A stretch of 64,000 bases of DNA from Myripristis murdjan (taxonomy: Eukaryota; Chordata; Actinopteri; Holocentriformes; Holocentridae). The position numbers and the translations under genes were made by a program. Positions 33,957-49,047 of this stretch are shown here, in pieces; within the stretch, counting starts at the first letter, position 1; each line of letters opens with the position of its first letter. The notes under the pieces were generated by a model. The model had not been told where the DNA came from, made no database searches, and saw nothing but the letters and a program-made list of their open reading frames with translations. The DNA is taken from the NCBI RefSeq assembly GCF_902150065.1, contig NC_043980.1, positions 18,785,917-18,849,916 on the forward strand. Direction: 5' to 3'.

Positions 33957-36900
33957 ATGTCTTTCTTCAGGGCTGCAACCGTGCTGCTGTTCCTCTTCGG
34001 ATACTCGGTAAGTAAAGGTTCTGATGCTCTGTGCTTGATGTGATTGTGGCTGCATCCCCCAACAAAGTGGCACACAACACAGCAGAGTGTCTGTTTTCCA
34101 AGCTTGAGCCGCCGAGATGTGTCATTTTTCTAGGTGTGGGTTTGTATCTCAGACTGGGGCATTATTGAAAACGTCTATCAGACTTTAACTGCAAATTGGC
34201 AGCGCCTCATGACACAGCCTGATGTCACATGAGATGCCACTCCTGTGCTATAAAATATGAGGCTTTAACCAAACTGTCACATGGAATAGGGTGACACTGA
34301 CACCGATGCACTTCCGCGTGTTTTAACTCTGTGCTGATCTGCAGCTCGGGGCACCCGGTTCGTTCAGTGTGGACTACAAGAATGACTGCTTTCGGAAAGA
34401 TGGGGAAGCTTTTCGCTACATATCTGGGAGCATCCACTACAGCAGGATCCCGAGAGTCTACTGGAAAGATCGGCTGCTTAAGATGTACATGGCCGGACTG
34501 AACGCCATTCAGACGTACGTTTACCTCATGTGCACTCTCTTAATGTTTTGGTGTGAGTGTTATTAATTAGTTCAGCTAATTTGGATTCCACACAGCACAA
34601 TGAAGAAACTGGCCAAGACAATGAGAATGTGTTGCTTTCCCACTTGTGTGGATTTCCAGACACATTTCTGAATGTATCCCATAATAACCAACGCTTACCT
34701 AAACAGTATCATTTGTCAGATGTCACATGTGCTGGGACACAGTGACGATGAGGCATGGTCAGAAATAGACGCAACATGTGAATGCTCCCCTGTTGTCTTG
34801 TTAATACATGTCCTGTAACACAACAAAGACACTGTGTGCAGCTTCCTGTTTAAAAATCCATTTAGGGTCACTTAAGTATCATATGCAGGGATAACTCACC
34901 ACAGCTGGATGGCAATAGTCAGTAACAGAGCATCATTACACCCTTTGACTCTTGTGCAATTATATGAGTGTATGTTTGGGAAATACTCACTTTTCTTTCA
35001 CTTTGAAGGTACATTCCCTGGAACTACCATGAGCCGTCTCCAGACCAATACAATTTCAGTGGAGACAGGGATGTCAAGCATTTCCTCCAGCTGGCCCAAG
35101 ACATTGGTTTATTGGTCATCCTCAGACCTGGTCCCTACATATGTGCAGAGTGGGACATGGTAAGAGAGGGTGTCTGCACTTTATACACAGCAATCCTCCA
35201 ATAATATCCCTCTGTCTATGTGCAGTATCTTTTAGAATAATGGTGATTCATTCCCCCAGTAGAGTTCTTGTGGCTCATAGTGGCCCAACACCTTACTGAG
35301 ACACTTAAAGATGAGTTTTTCCTTTGATTTGTCACTCGTCAGTATCTCATCAAACAACAGAGGTTATGTTTGTCCTTGCTAGGTAATAAGCCAAAACCAA
35401 AATTTACCCAGGCCTGCCTTCTGTAAAGTTACTTGATCTTATAGTTCATCCAGTTTCACACAGACAGATGGCAGAACTCTCAGGGAGAGAAATATCTCCG
35501 TTTTTCCTCCACTGACCTTACAATAACAGTCTAACTTATGCTTAACTTTCTTTGCACATAATCATAACATAGTAATTTGTGATATTATACTACAAACTGT
35601 TTGAATATTGCTGTCATGTAGGGAGGCCTGCCTGCTTGGCTTCTGAGCAAGAAAGACATTGTACTGCGGTCATCAGATCCAGGTAAGAGTCAAAAGGTAG
35701 TTAGGGAAAATGTACAGAAATCATGACCTCGGTTGCATGCTGGAATATGCACTTTATGTCTTTCAGATTACATTGCAGCAGTGGACAAGTGGATGGGGAA
35801 AATACTGCCTATGATAAAGCCTTTTCTCTATCAGAACGGTGGTCCTATCATCACTGTACAGGTAAATATGGAGCAGCTTTTCCAAGGCGGTACCTTTTTG
35901 TTTTTACTGCTGTCTGTCTCAAGTTACTTCATGGAATATTTTATGTTGACATAACTCCACTCTTGATGTTTCTGCGTTTGATAGGTTGAGAATGAATATG
36001 GCAGCTACTTCGCCTGTGACTACAACTACATGCGTCACCTGACCAAGCTGTTTCAGTCCCACCTGGGGAATGATGTGGTGTTGTTCACCACAGATGGGGC
36101 TGGGCTAAACTATCTTAAGTGTGGCTCAATACAGGGTCTTTATGCAACCGTTGACTTTGGACCAGGCAAGTATCAAGCAGATGATGACTACTAACATAAT
36201 ACTCCCCTGGAAGTGTAAATTCTCTCCATTTTAGTCTGGTTTTGTAATTTGTTTTAACAGTCCATATTAATCAAGGGTGTCTTTACATGTTGGGTATCCT
36301 CAGACAGGGTTGATTTGTTAGAGTGAAAAGCAAAGAAGTTATATGTGTTGTTTTAAAGCCCCCTTAGAAATTATATTTAATGTAACTTTTTGACCTATAA
36401 AAAGGTATTCCTCGGGTTAATACTCAGGCAGAGGAAATGATAGCATATGAAATGATGACGAAGGAAATGATAAACCTATGTAGTGAGCCAAAAATGACCA
36501 CATGATCAGCTGATTATATCCACCGGTGACAAACAGACTGTCTCGTGTCATTTAAGGGTGTCGACATAAGGGGAAGAACATCAATAAGATGGCTAGAGAA
36601 CCAGCTGAAAAGTGATTTACAGGGTCAGCAGTTCATAAACATGCGGGAAGCAATATGTCAAATACGACAATTTACATTAGAAACAATAGATGAGATGTAT
36701 TAGCTTCAGGGTTTCATTTGTAGGCAAGTTTTTTTTTTTCCTGTCATTTGACTTACTGCCACGTTTTATATCAGTCAGAATATGGAAGTTTCTTACTGCA
36801 GCTGTGTGTGCAAATGCATGCACACTCACCGGTATGTTAATTTGTTGGTTTTACTAGGTGCAAACGTAACAGCTGCTTTTGCTGCACAGAGACACGCCGA

Positions 36901-39900
36901 ACCTCATGGACCTTTGGTAAGCTTTTTTTCTCAGTGTGTTAAGATGTTATCCCTCCTGTTATGTTCAAATTTACTAACATTGTTTATGTTTGGGGTCAAT
37001 TTGACCCCAGCAGTTTAAACCCCCACAAAATTATTATAATTAAAAGTGTTACCAAAGTTTATGTGTCAGGTACTTTATGTTTCTTTGTTTACTACCTAAA
37101 TAGCCCTTTAAATAAAATATAACCCTCCACCCCCACTTATACATCCAGTATTCCTATTACGCGACTATGGAAAAATATGCAAATCACCATAAAATCTGCA
37201 CCACACTATGTTTTACCTAAGACTGTAGCAGGGTTGGCTCTTGTATTACAGGTCAATTCTGAATTTTACGCTGGCTGGCTGGATAACTGGGGCAGAGCCC
37301 ACACAACAGTGCCTTCTGCCATCGTGACAAAGGCCCTCAATGAAATCCTGTCTCTTGGAGCAAATGTTAACCTGTGAGTCTAAATTTTCCTGCAATAAGA
37401 TTAGACCAAATGACAAGAGCAGACAGGCACACACACACACACACACACATAAACGTGAGCAACACATGCTGATTCTGTGATTAAACTAATTGTATGCTTG
37501 TCAGCTAATGCCTAAAATTTCAAATGTAAAATATGTAGTTATGAAGGGTACTAGTTTTTATACTCTATAGTGTTCACTGCTTGGATCCCAAACAACAGTG
37601 TAATTGAAAGGTCACTAAATATATAAGACCTGGCAGAGAGAGAAAGATACAGATGTGAGGAGGAATCTATTGGAGATGTCTGCCCTGTAGATTAAAAAAA
37701 AAAAATCAATATCCTTCCTGTGCTCACAGGTACATGTTCATTGGAGGAACAAATTTTGAATACTGGAATGGTGAGTCCCCTTCGACACCATGATTTGATG
37801 AGATTATATGATCATCCTACTTGATGAAAATATTTATCATCTGATGTTTTTGATATCCTCAGGTGCCAATTCACCCTATGCCCCACAGCCTACCAGCTAC
37901 GATTATGATGCCCCTCTTACAGAGGCAGGAGACCTCACAGAAAAGTACTTTGCCATTAAAGAGGTGATCAAAATGGTATGCAAAAACAAAGCAGTCCTCT
38001 AATTTTGCATTTAAATATCACCTCAGTGGGCACTAATCTTAAAGGACAAGTTAACGCAGAAATGAAAGTTTTGTCATGGTCCACTAACCATCGTATCAGA
38101 AACACTAGTGAAATTTGCATGGCAGTAAAACACACAATGATTTTATTAGGGCAACATCATAGCAGCCTTCTCCAAGACAATTGGAGTGAATTTCTTGAGG
38201 TTCCAAAAGGTAAACTCATTGCCATAAATTTACTCTAGACAGAATAATTCAAGTGCTCTGTATTTAAGTACTTTAGATTTAGGGGAAAAAAAGACAGCCA
38301 TGAAACAAAAGTAGTTTTTGTGACCATGTTAGAAACCAAATGGTACAGAGCAATAACATAATGAAGAGAATATTCACAATTAGTAATGGATATCTTAATA
38401 CATTTATTGGCTGCAGTTTTTGTGCAGCACATGTGAGATATTTTGTAACATTCTACTTCCCCATTTGTATCACCACTTGACAAGATGGTTCAAAGCGTGC
38501 TCTACCCATGATGTCAGTATGTACAGCACTGAAGGCTACATCTGCTTGCTGCGTAGTGACAGCTGGCTTGTTGCAGAACAAGTGTGGAAAAATTTTGGGA
38601 GACAATACAGTAAATAATGTACTTTTGGACTGGGTGCAATCATCTGCTTGCAGAACATTTGGATTAGGCCATTTGGAGCAATTTTATGTTTATTTTTTTA
38701 TGCTAAAGAATAAGTTTCATATATAACAGTTGTTGTTGAGATGGCTGCTACAGAGCTGCAATAGCTTGCTTACAGCTCACAGTATATTTTATTGACATGC
38801 CAACTTCACCTTTGCCTCAACTGATATGAGGCTAACTAGGTAATATTTGGGTGAACTAAGACAGTGAGCTTGATGGGTCAATATTAATATGTGGATGCAC
38901 TCTTAAATACGTATTGCTGATCTCTTGTGCGGTATGTGTAATCTGGAAGACCTGTTGTATCTTCCCTCAATAGCACCGTAAAATACCAGAGGGACCAGTA
39001 CCACCAACAACTCCAAAGTATGCATACGGGGCTGTCAAAATGAAGAAGGTATGTACTTAACTGATGTTACATATCTATGTTCTAGGTTAAGTAATGAAAG
39101 TCTGTAGTTTGTAGCATGCATTAAAAGAATTACCTGTACTATATTACAACAACTGATCAAAAATAATAAATCATAAAATGCAAACCTCTACCATTGCAGC
39201 TCCAAACAGTGTCAGATGCCATAGACAAACTGTCTTTCTCCGGCCCTGTCAAAAGCATGTATCCTCTAACTTTCATTGAATTAAACCAGGTACTGTACCT
39301 TTTGATAGTTCCATCGTCTAATGTAATTAAAAAAGTAATTACTGCTTTTATCATGTAATCACTGTATTGCATGTTTGTATGTTTATCTGCTTGTTTTTTT
39401 GAAAATGTCTCTTTTCTCTCTGTTTTTTCAGGCTTTTGGGTTTGTCCTCTACAGGACGAAGCTGCCTGTCAACTGTAGCACACCAACTCCTCTGTCTTCT
39501 CCACTGAACGGGGTTCATGATAGGGCATATGTGTCCGTGGACGGGGTAAGTCTAGCAATGCAGACCTTGTGACTTATTATGAATTGTACATCATCACTAC
39601 CCACACACTTTGTTTAAAATTATGCATCATACATACAAACCCTTTTTGATCTGATGTCACAGATTTTGCCCCATGCTTGTTCAAATAAACTTCTGAATGC
39701 ATTACTCATCAATTATCTTAGCTTCAAAATAAAAGGGGCGTCTGTTTTCATTTGGATTTTGCTCCCAAGCTGGGGTGTTTTTGCTGGTCAACAAATGAAT
39801 TCTGTTGTGAATCAGAGATGCTCTCCCAAAATAATGCTGATTTCTTCTCAAGGTGGCCGTAGGAATCCTTGAAAGGAACAAAGTCTTAACTGTTAATGTG

Positions 39901-42060
39901 ACTGGGAAGGCTGGCAACCTGGTGGACATACTGGTGGAGAATATGGGTCGCATCAACTACGGAGGAGGCATCAATGACTTTAAGGTTCTTTTCAGCGACA
40001 TTTTAAAGTCACTGTATGTTGTTTAGAGTTACAAGATGCCTGCTCCAAGTTCCTGGGGCACTACTGCAAGGCTTTATTGATTCTCAGATTCACATTGTAC
40101 AAGCTACATTTGATGAAGAGCTTGTCTTATTTTGTGAATTTAAGTAAGCATAGCCTAAAATATTTGTACAATATTTGTACAATGACAATAAAGCTTCTTT
40201 GACTTTGACTTTGATATGACCTACTCACATTACCTTATATTGCATTGTGTAGTGCAATAGTTTGTGACAAGTTAGGATGTCAGTATGTATTTTGAGCTCC
40301 CCTCTGCTCTTCTTAATTGTGGTCTTTCTCCATTACCCTGCTACCCTGCACAGGGCTTGGTGTCCAACCTGACGTTGGGGTCAGACTTGCTCAAAGACTG
40401 GGCTGTTTACAGTCTCAGCATTGATGACGCAGTCAGCCAGGGTCTCCTTGGGGAAATTGAATCCACAGCCACAGATTCACCTCAGAATCACACTCTCTCC
40501 CTGCCGGCCTTCTACAGTGGCAGCTTTATCATTCCAGACGGCATCCCAGACCTGCCCCAGGACACCTACATTAAGCTCCCTGACTGGAGGAAGGCATGTT
40601 ACCCATATCAGATTTTTAGTTTGAGTGGTGGTCAGTTTTACCCAAGATTTACAACATGGACACAAAGTGATAGTTAAGTGACTGGTTGTTCATAAAATCT
40701 GAAGCTCTGAAGGGGTGCAAAAAAAAATTGATTCACTTTTTTTTTTTTTTTTAATCATTTTTTTTAAATTCCTGAATCGATTTAGAGTAATGGCATCATA
40801 TGAAACAAGATGACTGAAAGGAACCCATTAGCACATTGGTACCAAGTATGTCATGCTGGGTTGTCAAAGGGGCTAAACACCGCTTCAAAGTGAGGCTAAA
40901 TTTGGGTGAGTGAAAATATGGCATGGCCATTTTTAAAGGGGTCCCATGACCTCTGACCTCGAGATATCTGAATGAAAACAGGTTCTACGGGTAGAACCTG
41001 ACATGCCCACTTGATGTTAATCCCATGCAGTCTGGGGCAAAAGCCATCCAGTTTTTTGCATTCAGTTCAAATGTGTTATTTTGGTCTATTCTAAAATGGC
41101 ATATTTGTGTATACTTGGCGCTAAACAGTCTTGGAGTTGCATAAATTGGGTTTGACTGGAAAGCTTAGAGTATCGCGGATTCGGTGAGCCCAGTTTTATT
41201 CATGTGTGATGATGTTATTTTAGGAAAATAACAGCCTCATGAAACTTTACATCCACAAACTGGATGATAATTCAAAAATTAAAAAGCACAAAAATACATA
41301 CGCAAGTATTACAGTAATATTGAATTGGGAGATAAGAATATTGTCCCAGTCCTATTAAACATAGTAAAGTACCTGTCACTCTAAAAAAAGAGCTGGTTGC
41401 CCAGACATAGATTAAATCTTGTGCTAGACTAAAGATGTTACATTGACACAGATCTCTAATGAAAATAAAATCTTAGTCTAGCACTAGGCTTAATCCACAT
41501 CCAAACAACTAGCCTTATTAAGTGCCTCACTTATGCCAGTTAGTTCCCTGTCAGTCATTTATCCAAGCGGGCTGTAAGGTGGTCTTCTTAACCAAGGTTT
41601 CCATGGTAACTTCAGGCATAATAAAAAGGTCCTTCTTGTGGTGCATTAGTCCTGCGTGGAGACTGTACCCACAGTTGAGTCCACACTTTCACCCTTTGCT
41701 GCTTGACTATGGCCAGCAAAAAGGATTTTTAGTAGTCAGCTTGTCATTTGTTAAAAAATCTAATATACCTGATTAAGTGGATACTGACTGATTTTTCCCT
41801 CCCCCCAGGGTCAGGTTTGGATTAATGGCTTCAACATGGGACGTTACTGGCCAAGCCGAGGTCCTCAAGTGACACTTTTTGTGCCTTCCAGCATCCTCAG
41901 CACAGCTGCACCCAACAATGTTACTGTCCTAGAGCTGGAAGCGGCACCCTGCACCTCAGGACCGTGCACTGTGGAGTTCACAGACACTCCCATCCTGAAT
42001 GCCCCAGTGCAGTATGCCGACAGACAGCAGAGATTATTTACCAGAGATGATTTCTTGTAA
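33957..42060 (+). CDS. glb1: beta-galactosidase (lysosomal GLB1), complete, 16 exons
   Basis: Exons: 33957-34007, 34345-34514, 35009-35159, 35622-35682, 35767-35861, 35985-36165, 36858-36916, 37252-37373, 37730-37770, 37863-37975, 38974-39048, 39200-39289, 39432-39545, 39853-39984, 40354-40593, 41809-42060. They give 648 aa, close to human GLB1 (677 aa, 16 exons). A signal peptide ([21 protein letters not shown]) leads into a GH35 TIM barrel with [14 protein letters not shown] and [20 protein letters not shown]. The acid/base Glu180 lies in VENEYGSY and the nucleophile Glu260 in [13 protein letters not shown]. The C-terminal beta domains include [15 protein letters not shown]. The enzyme removes terminal beta-galactose from GM1 ganglioside and keratan sulfate in the lysosome, in complex with cathepsin A and neuraminidase in mammals. 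The introns after exons 6 and 15 start with GC. No frame damage is seen. Confidence 0.97.
36166..36857 (+). other. glb1: GC-AG intron in glb1 (intron 6)
   Basis: The exon ends GGACCAG and the intron begins GCAAGT, where GT would be usual. The reading phase and protein (FGPG joined to ANVTAAF) require this site, and no in-phase GT lies nearby. GCAAGT is the standard strong form of a GC donor. Confidence 0.85.
40830..41290 (+). mobile_element. dispersed fish repeat, copy A (unclassified DNA-type)
   Basis: It shares long blocks with 53190-53610, including GACCTCTGACCTC, ATCCCATGCAGT, CAGTTCAAATGTGTTATTTT and TCTTGGAGTTGCATAAATTG, in the same order. I recognise it as a common interspersed fish repeat but cannot name the family. 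It lies in glb1 intron 15. Confidence 0.65.
41405..41500. repeat. small inverted repeat (MITE-like)
   Basis: GATTAAATCTTGTGCTAGAC near 41410 and GTCTAGCACTAGGCTTAATC near 41478 are imperfect complements separated by about 45 bp. A short hairpin-forming relic lies in glb1 intron 15. Confidence 0.5.
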
Positions 42061-42632
42061 CTGTTGACACAGTTTTGTAAAAAAGGGATAAATTTGCACT
42101 GCTCATTGATGTACAGTCTCGAATCAGCACCTGTCTTAACTAGATATTTAACTTGCAAAAGCTGTATTGATGTAAACAGCATGGTGGAAGTCATGTTTAC
42201 AACACTTGCCATGATGAGCTATAAGGTAAAGTACAAGGCTCATCTAAATTTATAATAACCTTAACATTTGGGATTAGACATCAATGATTGAATGTTTCTT
42301 AATGAAAAGCAGGAAAGTTGTAAATTATTATTATTTTTTATTATTTTTTTTTTTTTTAAATCAAAACTGTCACACCAATCGTGGATGGGCCTACCTCAGT
42401 GATTTTGCATAAGTCTATTCATAGCCTTTACCAATTTTTGCCTGGAGCGGATATTGCCAGCTGGCGCAGAACAGAGCTATCATTTACAAAGTATAATGCA
42501 AAAAAAGAAAAAAAAAATCTAATGGAATCTAATGGAAATCACTTCAGGGAAAGGTGTTGAAGGATAAGTAATATGACTGTGATGTTTAAAATTTGAAATG
42601 ATGTTGCACTTACTGAATATTTGTGCATTTTA

Positions 42633-42638
42633 AATAAA
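42633..42638 (+). terminator. glb1: glb1 polyadenylation signal
   Basis: An AATAAA hexamer lies about 575 bp downstream of the glb1 stop. It is just before a TG-rich tract, which is the usual downstream context. Confidence 0.6.
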
Positions 42639-42658
42639 ATGTTTCAAAAATGCCAATC

Positions 42659-42660
<2 letters not shown>

Positions 42661-42711
<51 letters not shown>
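42661..42711. repeat. (TG)n microsatellite
   Basis: About 25 perfect TG units immediately follow the putative glb1 polyadenylation site. Confidence 0.95.
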
Positions 42712-42714
<3 letters not shown>

Positions 42715-44150
42715 GACAGCTCAAAGCTAGCCCTAGCTCATGCATGACTAACATATGGATAACGGTATATTTATCTTGATTATATGTGACGTGAAGTTTT
42801 GTTTATTTCATTTATTACAATGGTTACAGACTGTATAATAGAAGCTGAAAATCTAAGCGTAGAAATGATAATGTGATATTGCGGTCAAGTTGTGTTTGGA
42901 TAGAAGCACTGACCAATGACATGAACAAAGATTTACAGTCACAGTTACTGGCATTAAAGTGCGTTTGCGAGGATTTTTCCAAATTGTTTTACTGGCACAG
43001 GTATGGGTCGTGTTACCTGACTGTTAGCATTAAATTCACTTCCAAGTTGCACAGTAACCAGTGTGATATCATTGGTTGGAAACCTGAAGAGTTACTTGTA
43101 CAGGTTTGGCTCCTGCCTTGTTGGCCTCCAATAAAGGACCTAGACCTCAGTCTGACCTTGAGATTCTGGCAGGTTTGTAGACTATAAAGTTAGAATGGAG
43201 AGTGAAGTTTGGTTGCTGTGGCTCTTGGGACATTTCGCCATTGACGGGGATGAAATAGCTGATAGAATGGCTAAAAGTTCTCATACAGAATAGTGCATTT
43301 ATATAAGTTCGAAAATTGAGTCTGGTCAGAACAGGAGCATAGAAATGCTGTAGTATGATCAAGTACAGGTTTCAAAAGCACAAAAGAGGAAGTGGAGGAA
43401 AGAGAAGTGGGGAACTATTTATTTCACTGTTACCGGGTAAGTTAAAAGGAAGACTTTGCTGATATCGTGTATTTTTTATATATTGGATTCAAAACCCTTA
43501 TTGCCTCAGGACAAAAATCATTCAGATTCAGATATCCTTTATTTGCCATTGTCTAAACACACATAGGACACACATAGCGGATAAAAACGCTGAATGAAGC
43601 AGCTTGACTTTTCTCCTTCAAAACCCTCCTCTTCGAGCCTGAGGGGTGAAGTGGTGTGCTTTTTTTAACTGGACGGTAGGGGGCAGTGATGAGCTCCTGG
43701 GACTACGCGGCGGAAATACATTAGAAGAAGAAAGTGGGAGGCGAATGTATGACGGAAATTCACATAAAGAAACGAAACAGCTGTATGATTTTAGCAAACA
43801 GTGAGGTAAACAAGAACTCTTTGACATAACCACGGCGCGACTGTTTCCAGAATAGTTAGTTTTCACGAAAATGTGAGATAAACGTCACGCCAGAGCCAGT
43901 CAGATAGCATTAGCGCGTCGGGTTTGCTATGATCAGTCACCGTTGGTTAGCTAGCTGGCTAACAAAGTGCTAAACAAACTGGCTAACTAGTTATTGTAGC
44001 TATTATAACATCTGTAATACAACATTACTGTCTTGTCCGGACAGCTCAGTGTTAGTAAGACAGCTAAACACGATGTAAGACAACACTTTTAATTTAATGC
44101 TCGCTGCCTCGGTAACATAAACTATTAATGTAACTGTGTCTTATTTTAGG
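42712..44150. other. intergenic and presumed cldnd1 promoter/first exon region
   Basis: No gene is recognised up to about 43600. From about 43660 the base composition becomes less AT-rich, and this probably contains the cldnd1 promoter and a non-coding first exon, whose limits I cannot set. A short fragment near 43525-43575 (CAGATATCCTTTATTTGCCA) looks like a 3' tail of an interspersed repeat. Confidence 0.4.
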
Positions 44151-44397
44151 TTGTGACCCAGGATGGTTTGCAGTGAAGTGGAGTGGCTTCAAAGACAAGT
44201 TCAGCTTCTCTGCTTGGGATCAGATTAACATGATGCAGCACAGACCGCGTTGCATGGTTAAATAGGTTGCCAAGTCATGATGCTCTGACACCATCAAACT
44301 GTTAACAGACATGCCACAGCGCCTTGTAGCACCAGCTGACCAAGTGAGCTTCTCCTTTGTAACCATACAATCTGGCCTTCACAACAGACCACTACAG
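44151..44397 (+). other. cldnd1: putative non-coding 5' exon of cldnd1
   Basis: An acceptor-like TTATTTTAG ends at 44150, and a donor-like ACAG/GTGTGA begins at 44398. A 92-bp intron then leads to the acceptor CATCTAG at 44489, four bases before the start codon at 44493. It is inferred from splice signals only. Confidence 0.4.
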
Positions 44398-44492
44398 GTG
44401 TGAAAGCTCAGCCACATCACTTTTATACTATCAGAAAACATTTCATCCTACCAGACACATTCTCAAATCAAGCCCCCCCCTTCATCTAGAGA

Positions 44493-46299
<1,807 letters not shown>

Positions 46300-48096
46300 A
46301 AGAGACACTATCCTCTGAACAACATACCTAAAAACTGCCTAATCTGAAGACTGTGTTACATAAAGGTTTGCTGACTACACGGTTTAAATTTAATGAAGTG
46401 GTAAGACTCTGTAAGACTTACTGAATTTTTCATCTCCACCATAGTAATGTTTTGAAATTGTTTCCAAAACGGTTCCTCAGTACCACGGATCATTCAGACC
46501 TTAAGGCCAAACTAACACAGCAGTTTGCAGCTAATGACCATGAGTGCTGTTAAACAGGAGTTGGGGGGGTATTACACAAAATTTTGCAGCAGATATCCCC
46601 TGACTTTTTTTTTTTAACCCCAGTTACCTCTGTCTTACCCAATATGTATATATATATTTTAAAAATATATTTTCAAGGGCCCTCTCCAGTGACGTCATGC
46701 CTCATTTATTTTCAGAACGGCTCCTGAAATAGTTAATCCCAGAGAGTGATGTATTATCAGAGACGGTGCGGAGGCGAGACATTGCACTCACTAGCAAATG
46801 CACTGTTAACTCTGGAAAAAAACAACAAAAAAAAAAACAAGTAGGCCTCAAAATTCAAACTTAAATAGGTTTGATGGGCAATTTCTCCCACCAGTAAAAC
46901 CATGGCTTGTTTTGTTTGAGCAACATGTTTGAAATATATAGGATCCTAGCAGCATTGATATGTTTACTCTTAATATCACTTTGTTTATCTGTTTTAAAAT
47001 AATTTTAACATCTTCTGGATTAGTCTTCAAAACCCCAGAACTTGAATGGATAGCACAGTACACATAAGCTTCACAAAGCTACAACCATATCAATTCTGTG
47101 TTGAAAATGTTTTTTGCCTTTTCTGTCAACAATGCATGCTGTGTATATAAAACAGTTATTCAGTTTGTGTAAAGAAACAAAATTATGCCTGTAGTATGAC
47201 CAGCTAATGTTACCTTCAAATTTGAGGTCTACTATTGGTAGCATCTAACTTTGGCATTCTGGTATTTTTTCCCCCTATTTGTTAATCCTCTATTTTTATG
47301 GTTCTTTCCACCATTGATAGTCTTACCTGTGCACCAGGTATAACAACCACAGAGGATTCAGGGAGAGGGAACAGATGTAACTCAGGTCAAAATGATTGAG
47401 AGGCAATGTCCTCAACAAGGCAGCGGCTGCCCACAGCAGACCTCATGTACAAAGCTAAAGGGAGCTATTCATATTGTGGGCATAATTATTATGATATGAA
47501 CTGAATGACATGCAATGTTATAATCATACTCCGCACTGTTCTGAAGACAAGTAAATACACCCCTTTCATACAGAAAACAGTTCTGCAACACAACGTTAAA
47601 TAACTTGGCTGTTAAAAACCATAGGGCGTAGTCTTTGGTTTACCTGGTAAAATGGGAGTAACAGCTAATTTCAGACAGATTGCACAAGTTAGCCCGAACC
47701 TTAATTATCCTGCTGCACATGTGAGATTCAGTGTGACTAGCGGAGATAATCATACATCCATCTCTGGGATGAACTTCATGAAGAGTTTTGAAAATGATTA
47801 AAGTGATGAAGTCACTGGAGGGGGGCTAAACACTGACAGGTTATGCATCATTTTATTTCTGTTTCTGTGTCAGTGTGCAGTATTTGATTGCCTTTGTCTC
47901 TGTTGCCATTGCTTCAGCCTCTCACCACATTGTCCTTATTCCATTATAGATGATTAAGGTAATGGATTGTCACATTGGCAAAATCTTAAAAAAAAAAGTT
48001 TGTCAGGACAGCTTGCTGTGTTATTGCATGAAGACGTTATGCAGGCCTGCTGATAAGTTGTTTTTGGGTAATTAATTTGTATAGCCTTTGCGGTGC

Positions 48097-48134
<38 letters not shown>

Positions 48135-49047
48135 TGACATTTCAGTCATCTGTAATTCTTAACTGTGGTATTTTTTTTTCTCGATCTGTGGTATGTGTTG
48201 ACTAAATCCCACTCATTGCAGTGTAACCACTCATTTGCAATTGTCAACCATATTTATACATGCTAATTTGAATGTTAAAAAAATGATGCTCTAACAAGCC
48301 TGTTCTCTTTATATTATATTTAAAATCGAGAAGATATTACAGACCCAGTTTTTTCTATGTACTGCCAATACATAGAAAATTTAACTCATTTTCATTTAGT
48401 TTTTTAATTACAAACCGTTCATTCTAACACAGATAGCAGCTGGCTACAGCTGGTGTAGCCACTGGTCCACCACAGCTAAGGTTATTTATAGAGGTGAGCT
48501 GTGGAAACAAATTGACAGCATCTGACAGCTAAACATGATTTTTGTTAAATGTTTACTTGCATTGGTGATGTTTGTGTAAGTAAAACTCAACTGTGGTCAT
48601 GAAAATAATACTTTGTGGAATTCACAAAATCTTTTTTGATATGCAAAGCCTCACTAATCCATCTCAGTACACTTAAAATTTACACAGATAAGTGAATTAT
48701 GGATTAGGGCTATTAAGTGAGAGATTGAATGAATGCCATTGTACTTTTGCATGAAAGTGTAACCAGTTTTCAGCACCAGTAAAGAGATTAAAATGTTCTT
48801 TGTTACATGTCTACACTCAGTGACTTTTGTAGATGTTTTTGTATTCCAAAGTACACAGTTCATAGCTGTTTCTGTATTAATAAACCTGACCTTTGCTGAC
48901 TTCTCTATTTATTTTTATGTTAGCTTTCCAAGGGTAAAGCTAGCTCATCAGACCACACAATTCAGCAGAGTTTCAATTCAGTTCAGTTACACATGTTCAC
49001 ATCTAGTACCTGCATAATACAGCCTCTATCTTTTATTGTTAGCAACT
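46300..49047 (+). other. cldnd1 3' UTR and intergenic
   Basis: No further gene is recognised. AATAAA near 48879 could end a long cldnd1 transcript, but nearer signals are weak. The stretch includes a T31 run (48102-48132) and several AT-rich tracts. Confidence 0.4.
48102..48132. repeat. poly-T tract (31 T)
   Basis: An uninterrupted run of 31 T, possibly the tail of an otherwise unrecognised minus-strand retroposon. Confidence 0.9.

Larger units (their letters stand above)
40594..41808 (+). other. glb1: GC-AG intron in glb1 (intron 15)
   Basis: The exon ends TGGAGGAAG and the intron begins GCATGT. The next exon starts GGTCAGGTTTGG (GQVW), which joins in phase as expected for GLB1 (WRK-GQVWING). 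No GT donor in phase keeps the conserved boundary. Confidence 0.8.
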
